Origin: JAXMAF01 sp046350555
GTDB lineage: Bacteria > Planctomycetota > Phycisphaerae > Phycisphaerales > SM1A02
NCBI GenBank assembly: GCA_046350555.1
Contig: JAXMAF010000023.1
Location: 18,074-82,073 of the forward strand
Direction of reading: 5' to 3'
DNA: 64,000 nucleotides
Below are positions 24,159 through 32,890 of the stretch, in pieces. The notes under the pieces were generated by a model. The model was not told the origin of the DNA. It was given only the letters and a program-made list of their open reading frames with translations, and ran no database searches. The position numbers were made by a program, and so were the translations under genes. Position 1 is the first letter of the stretch. Every line of letters starts with the position of its first letter.

Positions 24159-25724
24159 TCACTCGCGCAGTCCCTGGGCCCGCTCCAGCGCCCGGACCGG
24201 CGGCCAGAAGAGCACGTCGCCGTGCGATCCGTCGGGCGTGACCTCCTTGAAGTCGTTGTCCTCGTTGTCCTGGCCGCGCGCGTAGAGCACGCCGCCATCG
24301 ACCCAGATGCGACCCGCCGGCGTATCGACGGCCTGGCGCTGTGCACCCTGGTAGCGATAGAGGAAGCGACCGTACTGCTTGTCCCACGGATCGAAGTCGG
24401 ACGCCTTGCGGACGAAGACCGCGTACGCCTTCTCTCGATCGTCGGGATCGTTCCCGTACTCGCGGCGGTAGCCGGACAGGCCTGCGGCCATGGCGGTGGC
24501 ACCCACCTCGGCGAGGACCCGGCGCCGTTGCTCGAAGAGGCTCTGGAGGTCGCGGATCGAGTAGATCACGCCGCCGTAGCGGATCGGATTGGTGCGCGAG
24601 AGCTCCGTCGGAAGATCCATCATCGGGTCGTACTGGGGCATGCGCCAGCGCCGCCACCAGTCGTCGTAGATGTTCGTCAGCTTCTGGAGCGACGACTCCA
24701 GGGAGCCGTGCACGGCCGCGAGGTTCTTCCAGCGCCGCGCCGCGCCGAAGATCGTCAGCGGCTTGTCGAGCGACTGGATCTCGCCGAAGACGTCCGCGAA
24801 CTTGGCCGGGTCGGCCTGTCCGCGCGGATCGAACGTGCTGCGCAGCACCTGTTCCGCCACGAAGCGGTCGCCCTCGGGCATCTCCAGCCGCTGGCGCTTG
24901 GGCGTCAGGAACGGGTACTCCTTGAGGGCGATCTCCTGGAAGACCTCCTTGGGGATCCGGTCGCGATAGACGTACATCGCATCGCGGTGCGCGGCGAGCG
25001 AGTCCGAGGCGAGGTCGAAGACCTTCGACTTCTCGAAGAGCGTGACCCGGTCGAAGAGCTGGCGCAGGAGCCGGGCCGCGTCGGTGGCGACGGTGAACGC
25101 CTCCTTCGGCTTGCCCTCCTCGAGCAGGCGGTACATCTCCGCGACGGCGTAGACGGCGATCGTGTCGATGGCCCGCATGTAGGCGTAGTCGATGATGCGG
25201 GCGTCGCCATCGAGGCCGACCTTCACGAAGAAGCCCTTGTTGCGGTACTTCTCGTCGACGTTCTGCTCGCCGTAGGGCAGCGCGAATCCAACCGAGTCGC
25301 GCGACGTGTGCAGCGCCTTGGCCATGCCGGGATTGGCCTTGGCCCACGCGGCGACCTTGTCCCAGTCCTTCATCTTCGGGTGGACGCTTCCCACCGAGAG
25401 CGCTTCGCCGACGGGCATCGGCGGCGCCGTCATGTCCAGCCACGCGTCGGCGATCGTCTTCCAGCTCCGCTTCGCCTCGGTCACCTTCTGCGACGGCTCG
25501 GCGTTGAGCGCGGCGACGACGTCGGCGATCGTGGCGATCGGCTTGGCGGCCGCCTTCGGCGCCACCGGAGCCTTCGATGTGTCGGAGGCCTGCGCCAGCG
25601 CCGTCGGCGCCGAGGCGAACCCGAGAAGCCACGCCGCGCACGTCGCCGCGACGAGCACGCGCGGGGACGCGCCGGACCGAGCGCGAAGCGTCGACGACTT
25701 CCGGACGATCGGATTGGACTGCAT
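24159..25724 (-). CDS. Large secreted protein of unknown function
   Basis: A 521-residue protein. The start MQSNPIVRKSS gives a signal peptide with the core VLVAATCAAWLLGFASAP and likely cleavage after ALA in PTALAQAS. A short linker rich in Ala, Pro and Lys follows, then a mostly helical domain with many aromatic residues (DRIPKEVFQEIALKEYPFL, IYDDWWRRWRMPQYDPMMDL, SGYRREYGNDPDDREKAY) and a final strand-rich part (AGRIWVDGGVLYARGQDNED). I do not recognise the family. It is probably periplasmic or surface-exposed. It lies 99 bp upstream of the TrxB-like gene on the same strand, so co-transcription is possible. Confidence 0.8.
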   Translation of the reverse strand: MQSNPIVRKSSTLRARSGASPRVLVAATCAAWLLGFASAPTALAQASDTSKAPVAPKAAAKPIATIADVVAALNAEPSQKVTEAKRSWKTIADAWLDMTAPPMPVGEALSVGSVHPKMKDWDKVAAWAKANPGMAKALHTSRDSVGFALPYGEQNVDEKYRNKGFFVKVGLDGDARIIDYAYMRAIDTIAVYAVAEMYRLLEEGKPKEAFTVATDAARLLRQLFDRVTLFEKSKVFDLASDSLAAHRDAMYVYRDRIPKEVFQEIALKEYPFLTPKRQRLEMPEGDRFVAEQVLRSTFDPRGQADPAKFADVFGEIQSLDKPLTIFGAARRWKNLAAVHGSLESSLQKLTNIYDDWWRRWRMPQYDPMMDLPTELSRTNPIRYGGVIYSIRDLQSLFEQRRRVLAEVGATAMAAGLSGYRREYGNDPDDREKAYAVFVRKASDFDPWDKQYGRFLYRYQGAQRQAVDTPAGRIWVDGGVLYARGQDNEDNDFKEVTPDGSHGDVLFWPPVRALERAQGLRE

Positions 25725-26118
25725 CCAGCGTGACGACAAGGTCGAGGCCTCCGGGCAGGTTCGTTCGTTGACGTTCGAGCGAGACGATCTGGCTTGGCGC
25801 TTCACGTTGGCGTCGAGTTCGCCGCCGACTGGCGGCGCATCGGCACGCAACGATGGCGCGTTCGACGCGCCGAGATGGCAAGGGTTCACTGTAGCACGTG
25901 GCACGAAGTTCGTTTGGCGCTGCGAAGAGGGATGAAGCCAGGGGCCCGGCCATGTTCCCGGGCCAGCGCCAGCGCTCGCCTTCGCATCCGTTGCAGCCGT
26001 CGCCGCCGCTCGCGCGCGGGCCGCTCCCGCGGACCGAACGCCGCGATCGACCTCGCGTCCTTCGGTGCGGTCGGTACCATCCCCTCCTCCCATGCCGCTC
26101 ACGGACCTTCCAACGCCG
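25725..26118. other. Intergenic region between divergent genes
   Basis: About 390 bp between the secreted protein gene and purD. It must hold both promoters. I see no repeat, terminator or riboswitch-like fold. In the 70 bp before purD an in-frame ATG at 26092 gives a longer alternative start. Confidence 0.5.
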
Positions 26119-27429
26119 ATGAACGTTCTGCTCTGGGGCGGCGGCGGCCGCGAGCACGCGCTGGCCTGGAGGCTCCGCCAGTCGCCGAGGCTTGGTGCGC
26201 TCTGGCTGGCCGGCCACAACGGCAACGCGGGGCTGCTGCGATTCGGGCGCGAGGCGCCGCGCGACGAGGTCGACCTGCGCAACGCCTTCCGCATGCAGCG
26301 CTGGTGCGACCGCGAGGAGATCGGTCTGGTGGTCGTCGGACCGGAGGCGCCGCTCGCCGCGGGCCTCGCCGACATGCTCGCCACGCCGCAGCGGCTCGTC
26401 TTCGGTCCATCGAAGGCCGCGGCCCAGATCGAGGCGGACAAGGCGTTCGCCAAGCAGGTGATGCGATCGGCGTCGATCCCAACGGCCGATGCGCGGGTCT
26501 TCACCGACGCCGAGACGGCGCTTCGCTTCGCGCAGGGGCGCGAGAAGCCGTCGGTGGTGAAGGCGTCTGGACTCGCCGCCGGCAAGGGCGTCATCGTCTG
26601 CGACACCGCCGCCGAAGCGGTCGCCGCGGTCGAGCGGATCATGATCCGGCGCGAGTTCGGCGACGGCGGGGCGACGATCCTCATCGAGGAGCGCCTGCAT
26701 GGTCCGGAGGCGAGCGTGCTGACGCTCGTCGACGGCTCGACGCTGTGGGTGCTCGATCCATGCCAGGATCACAAGCGGCTCGGCGAGGGTGACACGGGAC
26801 CGAACACCGGAGGCATGGGCGTCTTCTGTCCGGCGCCGGTGCTCGATGCGGCGGCGCTCGCGGCGGTACAGCGCGACGTGCTCGTCCCCGCGGTCGACGC
26901 GCTGGCCCGCGACGGCATCGCCTATCGCGGCGTGCTCTATGCGGGGCTGATGCTGACACCGGCCGGCCCGAAGGTCCTCGAATTCAACTGCCGCTTCGGC
27001 GATCCGGAATGCGAGGCGCTCCTGCCGCGGCTGCGCGGCGACCTGCTCGAGATCCTCTGGGCCACCGCCGCGGGACGGCTGGACGAGGTCGAGCTCTCGT
27101 TCGATCCGCGGACCTGTTGCTGCGTCGTGATGGCCTCCGGCGGCTATCCGGGGAACTACGCCAAGGGCCGGCGCATCGAGGGGCTCGACGCTGCGGGCGA
27201 CCTTGCGGAGGCCGGCGCGATCGTCGGCGCCGACGAGCAACTGCTCGTCTTCCACTGTGGCACCGCGCGAGACGCGTCCGGCGCGCTGGTCACGAACGGG
27301 GGACGCGTGCTCGCCGTCACCGCGCTCGCCGCGGACCTCGCCGCGGCGCGCCGGCTGGCCAACGCCGCCTGCGAACGGATCCGCTTCGAGGGCGCGACGT
27401 GGCGCCGCGACATCGGCGGAAGGGAGTGA
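26119..27429 (+). CDS. purD: Phosphoribosylamine-glycine ligase
   Basis: A 436-residue ATP-grasp enzyme of purine synthesis that joins phosphoribosylamine and glycine. It starts MNVLLWGGGGREHALAWRL, the standard N-terminal glycine loop, and continues with GLVVVGPEAPLAAGL, SVVKASGLAAGKGVIVCD (ATP-grasp core), HGPEASVLTLVDG, DTGPNTGGMGVFCPAP and VLEFNCRFGDPECEALLPRL (metal and substrate binding). Length is normal. The start is chosen to match the family; MPLTDLPTP nine codons earlier is the alternative. No other purine genes are adjacent. Confidence 0.96.
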   Translation: MNVLLWGGGGREHALAWRLRQSPRLGALWLAGHNGNAGLLRFGREAPRDEVDLRNAFRMQRWCDREEIGLVVVGPEAPLAAGLADMLATPQRLVFGPSKAAAQIEADKAFAKQVMRSASIPTADARVFTDAETALRFAQGREKPSVVKASGLAAGKGVIVCDTAAEAVAAVERIMIRREFGDGGATILIEERLHGPEASVLTLVDGSTLWVLDPCQDHKRLGEGDTGPNTGGMGVFCPAPVLDAAALAAVQRDVLVPAVDALARDGIAYRGVLYAGLMLTPAGPKVLEFNCRFGDPECEALLPRLRGDLLEILWATAAGRLDEVELSFDPRTCCCVVMASGGYPGNYAKGRRIEGLDAAGDLAEAGAIVGADEQLLVFHCGTARDASGALVTNGGRVLAVTALAADLAAARRLANAACERIRFEGATWRRDIGGRE

Positions 27430-27985
27430 TACGGAGCGGTCCCGAGCGACCGCAATCGCTTGGCCGCCCACTCGCCCCACCGCGCATGGCATCGCCGATC
27501 CGCCTGGCGCTCCGCGCGGACCGAGGCCGCTCCGAGGCGCGGCGCCGCACAAGTCGCGTGACAATCCTGCGAACCAGCCGGGCCGGTCGCACGAAGAGGA
27601 AACGCGCGTCCTCGTCGATGAACGTCAACGCGACGCGACGAGTCGCGTCACCGTCGCCGGGGGACGCGTTGCGGCGAGCGTCGCCGCCGAGCATCCACGG
27701 CCCTGTAATACGCGTCCCAGTTGATTCTCGCGCCCGACCCAACCCAATTCCGCCGTGAGCCGCCGCTGTGGGCAAGGGCCGGGTTGGGGAGCGAGCATCG
27801 ACTGGGACGCGCACGACACTGGTCTCGTCGCAAGAACTCTCTTGCTTCCCGTCGCGACGGCCCTTGTTCGGGGCTGTACAACCGTTACGATTGACCAAGT
27901 CCTCCCTGCGGCGAGGGTTGCGCACCCCGGCGTTCCCTCTTCGCCTCCCCCACGCCCGCGGGCCTTTCTGATGGAGAAGATAACC
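27430..27985. other. Intergenic region between purD and the subtilase gene, with MITE copy 5
   Basis: About 555 bp. It contains MITE copy 5 at 27706-27816 and about 150 bp of leader before the subtilase gene, with GGAGAAGA just ahead of the chosen start. The part after purD shows no clear terminator. No gene is visible. Confidence 0.6.
27706..27816 (+). mobile_element. MITE-like repeat, copy 5, with two left-type ends
   Basis: The left part reads TACGCGTCCCAGTTGATTCT as usual. The right part, instead of the usual GGAATCCGTA end, reads CGACTGGGACGCGCACGA, an inverted copy of the left end. Flanking triplets (TAA and CGA) do not match, so this copy may be a rearranged or older one. Confidence 0.75.
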
Positions 27986-30649
27986 ATGTTGACGCGACTC
28001 GTCGCCGGCGCCACGCTCGTGGCGGCGGCGGCCATGCCGGCCTTTGCCGCAGATGCCGGCGCCATCACGCCGCGCACGCCCTATCCCAAGACGCCAACCG
28101 ACCGCCTCGTCATTCCGCGCGATGTCAACGGCAAGGTCGTCGCGACGGGTCGGCTCATCGTCAAGTTCCACGACAGCGTGCAGGCGCGCGCGTCCCGCGC
28201 CGCGACGACCCACGTCGTATCGCTGGCCAGCGAGGACCTGTCGCCGGTCGACGAGATCCTCGCGCGACACCACGTGACGATCCGTCAAGCGCTCAATCGC
28301 GATCCAGCCAAGATCAAGGCGCTCGAGAACAAGGTTCGCGACCAGAGCCGTCGGGCCCAGCCCGACCTGGCGGCGATGATGTTCGTCGAAGGCCCCCTCG
28401 ACGTCCTCGAGACCGTTGCCAAGGAGCTGAACCCGCTGCCGCTCGTCGAGTGGGTGGAGTTCGAGCAGGAGATGACGACCTCGGCGCCGAAGCCCGAGCC
28501 CGCTCCCACGCCGGCCCCGATGCCGGGCGAGGATCCATCCTGCACCAACTCGATGCAGGACTGCTACATGCCCGGCGACGCGCCCTTCTGTTCCGACTTC
28601 GCCTGCTGCACGCTCGTCGGAACGATCGATCCCGGCTGCGTGAACCTCGACTTCGGTCAGTGGGACGCCTTCTGCGCCGACCTCGCGAATCTCTTCTGCG
28701 ACATGGGCGACAAGTGCAACACGCCGCTCACCAACGGCGGCTGCTACGAGGCCCACCCGACCGCCGGATGCAACAACGAGGCGTGCTGCAACGCGACCTG
28801 CGACATCCTCCCCTACTGCTGCACCCTTCAGTGGGACGCGGCGTGCGCTGCGACCGCGGGTCAGGCGTGCCCGGCGCTCGTCGATGGTCCGACGCCCGAC
28901 TTCACGATGGATTCCGAGGATCCTGCGACCCGCTGGCAGAAGTACACGACACTGGCCCCCTCGATGAAGGGCGACGTCTTCTTCGACACCTTCGGGTTCA
29001 CCGGAGACGGCTTCGACATGGCGGGACTCGAGACGCTGGGTCAGCAGCTCATCGATCTCTACGGCGTCGGCACAGAGAACCTCGCCCGCGGCAAGGGCGT
29101 CCGCGTGGGTGTCATCGAACACACCGCCTACGTGACCGGCCCGAAGGTCTCCGAGGGCGGCACGCTCTGGCACGAGGACCTCAACAACGTCATCCCCGAG
29201 CCCGGACAGACGATCATCACGATCCCCGGCGGCGTCCTCAATCCCGATCACGGCACCGGAACGCTTGGCGAGATCGTCGCCGAGGACAACGGCTTCGGCG
29301 TGACCGGCATCGCCAAGGACGCCCAGGGCTACTTCTTCCCGATCGTCAGCGTCGAGGAGGGCGGTCGAACGCTCAACGCGATGTTCAGCGCGATGGAGAC
29401 GTTCGAGGCCGGCGACGTCCTGAACTTCTCGATCGGCCCCGGTGGCGGCGGGACCCTGGTCAGCAACGCCGCCGAGTGGACGCTCGTCCGCTTCGGCACC
29501 GACAAGGGCATCACGTCGTGCATCTCGGCGGGCAACGACTGCTTCAACCTCGACGACAACGGGCAGGCGGACGGCATGGACTCCGGCGCCATCATCGTCG
29601 GCGCCTGCTGGCCCGGTGCGCCGGACCCGCCGGCGATGGGCGTCGGTCGCTTCTGCCGTCTCGGCTTCAGCAACCACTGCCGCAACTGCACCGACGATTC
29701 GCGCGTGCACGTCGCGGCGTGGGGCATCCTGGTGACGACGGCGGGCGGCGGCGACCTCTTCGGTCCCGCGAACCCCAACGGCATGGGCGTCGACAAGGCC
29801 CGCACCTACACGTCGACCTTCAACGGCACAAGCTCCGCGGCGCCGATGGTGGCGGGGCTGGCCACCTGCCTCCAAGGCTTGGCCAAGCAGTTCTATGGAC
29901 TGCCACTTCCGCCGGCCGGGCTGCGGTCGGTGATTGGCGGCAACACCTTCCCGCAGTGTGACATTCCCAACCCCAACGCCCTGCCCGGTTCCGACGACCA
30001 GAACGTCTGCGGCGGAGACTTCGATCCGCAGCAGCAGCCGCGCCTGATCGGCGGATTCCCCCGCGCCTTCGAGGCGGGCATCGGCGTCATCACCGGGAAC
30101 TTCTTCTCAGGCTCCCCGGTCAACGACGTCAAGGTCGTCACCGGCACGCTGCTCTTCGGCAACGCCAACGCGATCAAGCAGATCGACGGCAACTACCTGA
30201 TCGTCCAGACGGTGCAGAAGACGGCGGGCGCGCAGGGAACCGGCACGCCACCGGCGATCAACTACATCGCCGGCGGACAGACCACCGACATCGAGGTCAA
30301 CGCCTTCACGGGCATCCTGCCGGGCGACGTGACCGGCGTGGCGGTCCAGGTCGTCACGAACGCGACGGCCCAGTACGTGATCATGGGCGTCTACATCTAC
30401 AACTGGGTGGATCACCGCTGGACGCTGATTCCGCAGATCGACATCGCGCCCGACGGCAACTTCAACTTCGCGAGCGTGCTCGTGAACAAGGCGCCCAACC
30501 ACGTCAGTTCGGACGGCGTCGTCTACGTTCGCGTCTGGACCTGCGGGCTCGGCGCCTCGCCGCAGCACAAGGTCAATCACGACTTCGTCAACATCCTCAT
30601 CTCCGATCAGCCGGGATTCGACCCGTTCGGCGGCGGCGGCGCCGGCTGA
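27986..30649 (+). CDS. Secreted subtilisin-family (S8) protease-like protein with an unusual Asp position
   Basis: An 887-residue protein. The start MLTRLVAGATLVAAAAMPAFA gives a signal peptide and follows GGAGAAGATAACC; MEKIT five codons upstream is less likely. Residues 60-170 resemble a subtilase propeptide (RLIVKFHDSVQ). Residues 180-300 form a cysteine-rich region with paired-Cys modules such as FCSDFACCTLV and CNNEACCNATC. The S8 domain follows: VRVGVIEHTAYVTG, DHGTGTLGEIVAEDNG (His), and FNGTSSAAPMVAGLATCL (Ser). Where S8 enzymes have the catalytic Asp (usually VIDTG), this one reads VIEHT, a Glu. The C-terminal 200 residues are strand-rich. It may be inactive or use Glu. An intrinsic terminator follows. 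Confidence 0.88.
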   Translation: MLTRLVAGATLVAAAAMPAFAADAGAITPRTPYPKTPTDRLVIPRDVNGKVVATGRLIVKFHDSVQARASRAATTHVVSLASEDLSPVDEILARHHVTIRQALNRDPAKIKALENKVRDQSRRAQPDLAAMMFVEGPLDVLETVAKELNPLPLVEWVEFEQEMTTSAPKPEPAPTPAPMPGEDPSCTNSMQDCYMPGDAPFCSDFACCTLVGTIDPGCVNLDFGQWDAFCADLANLFCDMGDKCNTPLTNGGCYEAHPTAGCNNEACCNATCDILPYCCTLQWDAACAATAGQACPALVDGPTPDFTMDSEDPATRWQKYTTLAPSMKGDVFFDTFGFTGDGFDMAGLETLGQQLIDLYGVGTENLARGKGVRVGVIEHTAYVTGPKVSEGGTLWHEDLNNVIPEPGQTIITIPGGVLNPDHGTGTLGEIVAEDNGFGVTGIAKDAQGYFFPIVSVEEGGRTLNAMFSAMETFEAGDVLNFSIGPGGGGTLVSNAAEWTLVRFGTDKGITSCISAGNDCFNLDDNGQADGMDSGAIIVGACWPGAPDPPAMGVGRFCRLGFSNHCRNCTDDSRVHVAAWGILVTTAGGGDLFGPANPNGMGVDKARTYTSTFNGTSSAAPMVAGLATCLQGLAKQFYGLPLPPAGLRSVIGGNTFPQCDIPNPNALPGSDDQNVCGGDFDPQQQPRLIGGFPRAFEAGIGVITGNFFSGSPVNDVKVVTGTLLFGNANAIKQIDGNYLIVQTVQKTAGAQGTGTPPAINYIAGGQTTDIEVNAFTGILPGDVTGVAVQVVTNATAQYVIMGVYIYNWVDHRWTLIPQIDIAPDGNFNFASVLVNKAPNHVSSDGVVYVRVWTCGLGASPQHKVNHDFVNILISDQPGFDPFGGGGAG

Positions 30650-30709
30650 TTGAACCGACCCGCGGATGCGCCGAGATGGCTCGGCGCAATGCAGGTCTCT
30701 CGTCGATCC

Positions 30710-30742
30710 AAGGCCCCCGGCTCGCGCCGGGGGCCTTTTTCT
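30710..30742 (+). terminator. Intrinsic terminator after the subtilase gene
   Basis: AAGGCCCCCGGC, a 4-base loop, GCCGGGGGCC, then CTTTTTCTT. It is a GC-rich stem followed by a T tract, 60 bp after the stop. Confidence 0.92.
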
Positions 30743-30795
30743 TGGCTGAATCCGACTCGGCCGTCAAGCGCGGGCGCTGCGACGACGCTGGAACG

Positions 30796-30907
30796 TCATA
30801 TGCGTCCCTGTTCACTCTCGCGCCCCACCAACCACCCAATTCCGCCCCGAGACGCCGCTGTGGGCAAGAGGGGTCGAACGCATGGAGGTTGACTGGAATC
30901 CCTATCA
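30796..30907 (+). mobile_element. MITE-like repeat, copy 6, ending on a stop codon
   Basis: From TCA 30796-30798 to TCA 30905-30907. The right TCA is the minus-strand TGA stop of the lipoprotein gene at 30905. The copy is more diverged (TATGCGTCCCTGTTCACTCT). Confidence 0.85.
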
Positions 30908-31471
30908 GTCCACCGCCCCCGACGCGCCCGATGGCGCCGGCTTGTCCGGAAAGACGATCATCCCGACGGGCGAATGAAGCGTCTTGCCCGCATTCGTTCC
31001 ATCGAGGACGGTCACCGAGACATCGATCACGTAGCGCTGGGCGACGCTGGGTGCCTTGCGGAGCGAGACCGTGAAGAAGTCGATCGGCGAGGTGGCGACG
31101 CGCGTGATCGGCGCCGGGCACTCCGCCTCGTGGCCGGGCGGCGCGCGGAACTCAACGCGATACGTCACCGGCAGCGTGCCGCTGAAGCGCACGGTGCCAC
31201 TGCTCTGCAACGCCAGCGCACCAAGCGGTGCGTCCGGCTCGACCGCCTGCGTGTCGATGGAGACGGGCACGCCCGTGGAGATCACCACATCGCCGTTCTT
31301 CGGCGTCGCCGAGCCGCCGGGAAGTCCGCCGGGCTTTGAGATGAGCGTCGACGCCGACGCCTGCTCCGCGGCGGATCCCGCACCGTCCGTCGGCTCGGTC
31401 GCGGCGGGCGGATGCTCGCACGCGACGACGAGCACGAGGGGAACGAACGTCAACCGATGAACGGTGCGCAT
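30905..31471 (-). CDS. Small predicted lipoprotein
   Basis: A 188-residue protein. MRTVHRLTFVPLVLVVACEH is a short signal with the lipobox VVAC at residue 18. A linker rich in Ala, Ser and Gly follows, then a strand-rich domain: ALALQSSGTVRFSGTLPVTY, ITRVATSPIDFFTVSLRKA and RYVIDVSVTVLDGTNAGK. This looks like an Ig-like or beta-sandwich fold. Function unknown. The stop codon is part of MITE copy 6. The 5' side faces a repeat-rich gap and the divergent nadK gene. Confidence 0.8.
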   Translation of the reverse strand: MRTVHRLTFVPLVLVVACEHPPAATEPTDGAGSAAEQASASTLISKPGGLPGGSATPKNGDVVISTGVPVSIDTQAVEPDAPLGALALQSSGTVRFSGTLPVTYRVEFRAPPGHEAECPAPITRVATSPIDFFTVSLRKAPSVAQRYVIDVSVTVLDGTNAGKTLHSPVGMIVFPDKPAPSGASGAVD

Positions 31472-31850
31472 GGCGTGTCGAGTTCCTGTCGAGTTGCTGT
31501 CGAAGTGCGGTCGAAGCGCGGTCGAAGCGCTGGCCCAGTGGAGTCAAGCGTATGGAGGCCGCGCGCGACGATGCCGGCGCACGCGGCCGCCCGATGGCCG
31601 CCGACCCCGCAATCCCGAGTCGAGTCCCGAGTCGAGTCCCGAGCTGCGCCGGACGACCGACGCCGTGCCGCAGCTACCATCCGCGCCTCGCGATCCCTCG
31701 ACGCGCGCCGTTCGCCGTTCGCCGTTCATCTGGGCCTTCGGCGCACGCCCGAGCGCCGCGACGGCGCGCCGTAATCGACCTCCGCCACGCACGAACCGCC
31801 GCTCGGTCGCCGGGCCGCCGAGAAAGAGCCACCGAGCTGGCACCAGCCCC
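31472..31850. repeat. Repeat-rich intergenic region upstream of nadK
   Basis: About 380 bp with three short tandem tracts: about five units of an 11-bp motif related to TGTCGAGTTGC or GGTCGAAGCGC at 31476-31531, nearly three units of the 12-bp CCCGAGTCGAGT at 31613-31645, and three units of GCCGTTC near 31705-31726. It must hold the divergent promoters of nadK and the lipoprotein gene. No gene is visible. Confidence 0.75.
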
Positions 31851-32729
31851 ATGCCCCGTCCCCGCGTCATCTTCCTTCCGAACCGTTCGCGGCCCGAGGT
31901 CCTCGATCGGCTCGACGAGGTCCGATCGGGACTTCGCCGCTGGGTCGACATCGTCGCCGAGATCGACGCCGAGCTTGCGCCGCTTCCCGCGGACGTCACG
32001 GGCGACATGGCGGTCGCGCTCGGCGGCGACGGGACCCTCCTCGGACAGGCGCGCCGCCTGCTCGACCTCGGCGTGCCGTTGGTCGGCGTGAACTTCGGCC
32101 GGCTCGGCTTCCTCGCCGAGTTCGACTGGCACGGATTGATGCACCATGCGCCCGCGGTCTTCTCGCCCGATTCCGCGACGCGCGCCTTGCTCGTGCGCGA
32201 GCGGCTCGTGCTCGAGGCCCACGTGATCGATGCCGACGGCGCGGCGCCGCAGCTTGCCGGCGTGGCCATCAACGACTGCGTCGTCAGCGCCGGCCATCCA
32301 TTCCGCATGATCGAGCTGCGCCTGCGCGTGGGCGGTGAGGATGGTCCCGACCTGGCCGGCGATGGCGTCATCGTCGCCACGCCCACCGGATCGACAGCGT
32401 ACAACGTCTCCGCGGGCGGCCCGATCGTGCACCAGGATGTCGACTGCCTGATCATCACGCCCAACGCGGCGCACTCGCTCGCGTTCCGGCCGATCGTCGC
32501 GCCGCCCACCGCCGAGCTGCGCCTGCACCTGGTCCGGGCGAACGCGGGCACGTCGCTCGTGCTCGACGGCCAGCCGGCGACGACGCTGCGCCCGGGCCAG
32601 ACCGTCGTCGTCCGGCGGCACCCCCGCCGAGCGCTCTTCGTCGGGAATCCGCGGACCAGCTACTGGCACACGCTCATCGAGAAGATGCGCTGGGGCGCGC
32701 CGCCGACCTACCGCGACCGTGGCGTGTGA
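31851..32729 (+). CDS. nadK: NAD kinase
   Basis: A 292-residue ATP-NAD kinase that phosphorylates NAD to NADP. Family motifs are VALGGDGTLLGQARRLLD (GGDGT), LVGVNFGRLGFLAEF, AINDCVVSAG (the NE/D region, here ND), GDGVIVATPTGSTAYNVSAG and the following GGPIVHQDVDCLIITPNAAH. The start MPRPRVIFLPNRSRPE is chosen since upstream sequence is repeat-rich and non-coding. The TGA stop is shared with the left triplet of MITE copy 7. serS follows on the same strand after about 160 bp. Confidence 0.95.
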   Translation: MPRPRVIFLPNRSRPEVLDRLDEVRSGLRRWVDIVAEIDAELAPLPADVTGDMAVALGGDGTLLGQARRLLDLGVPLVGVNFGRLGFLAEFDWHGLMHHAPAVFSPDSATRALLVRERLVLEAHVIDADGAAPQLAGVAINDCVVSAGHPFRMIELRLRVGGEDGPDLAGDGVIVATPTGSTAYNVSAGGPIVHQDVDCLIITPNAAHSLAFRPIVAPPTAELRLHLVRANAGTSLVLDGQPATTLRPGQTVVVRRHPRRALFVGNPRTSYWHTLIEKMRWGAPPTYRDRGV

Positions 32730-32836
32730 TACGGATTCCAGGAGACCTCCATCCGTCCGACCCCTATGGCCCACTGCGGCGTCTCGCGGCGGAATTGGGT
32801 TGCGTGCGGCGCGAGAATCAACTGGGACGCGCCCGA
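32727..32836 (-). mobile_element. MITE-like repeat, copy 7, beginning on the nadK stop codon
   Basis: Opposite orientation to copies 1-4 and 6: it starts TGA-TACGGATTCCAGGAGACC and ends ATCAACTGGGACGCGCC-CGA. The left triplet is the nadK stop (32727-32729). The right triplet, CGA, differs from it by one base. Confidence 0.85.
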
Positions 32837-32890
32837 CACGGCGACGCTCGCCCAGTCGCGCCGTTCGCCTTCCGATACCATGGCCCGCCC

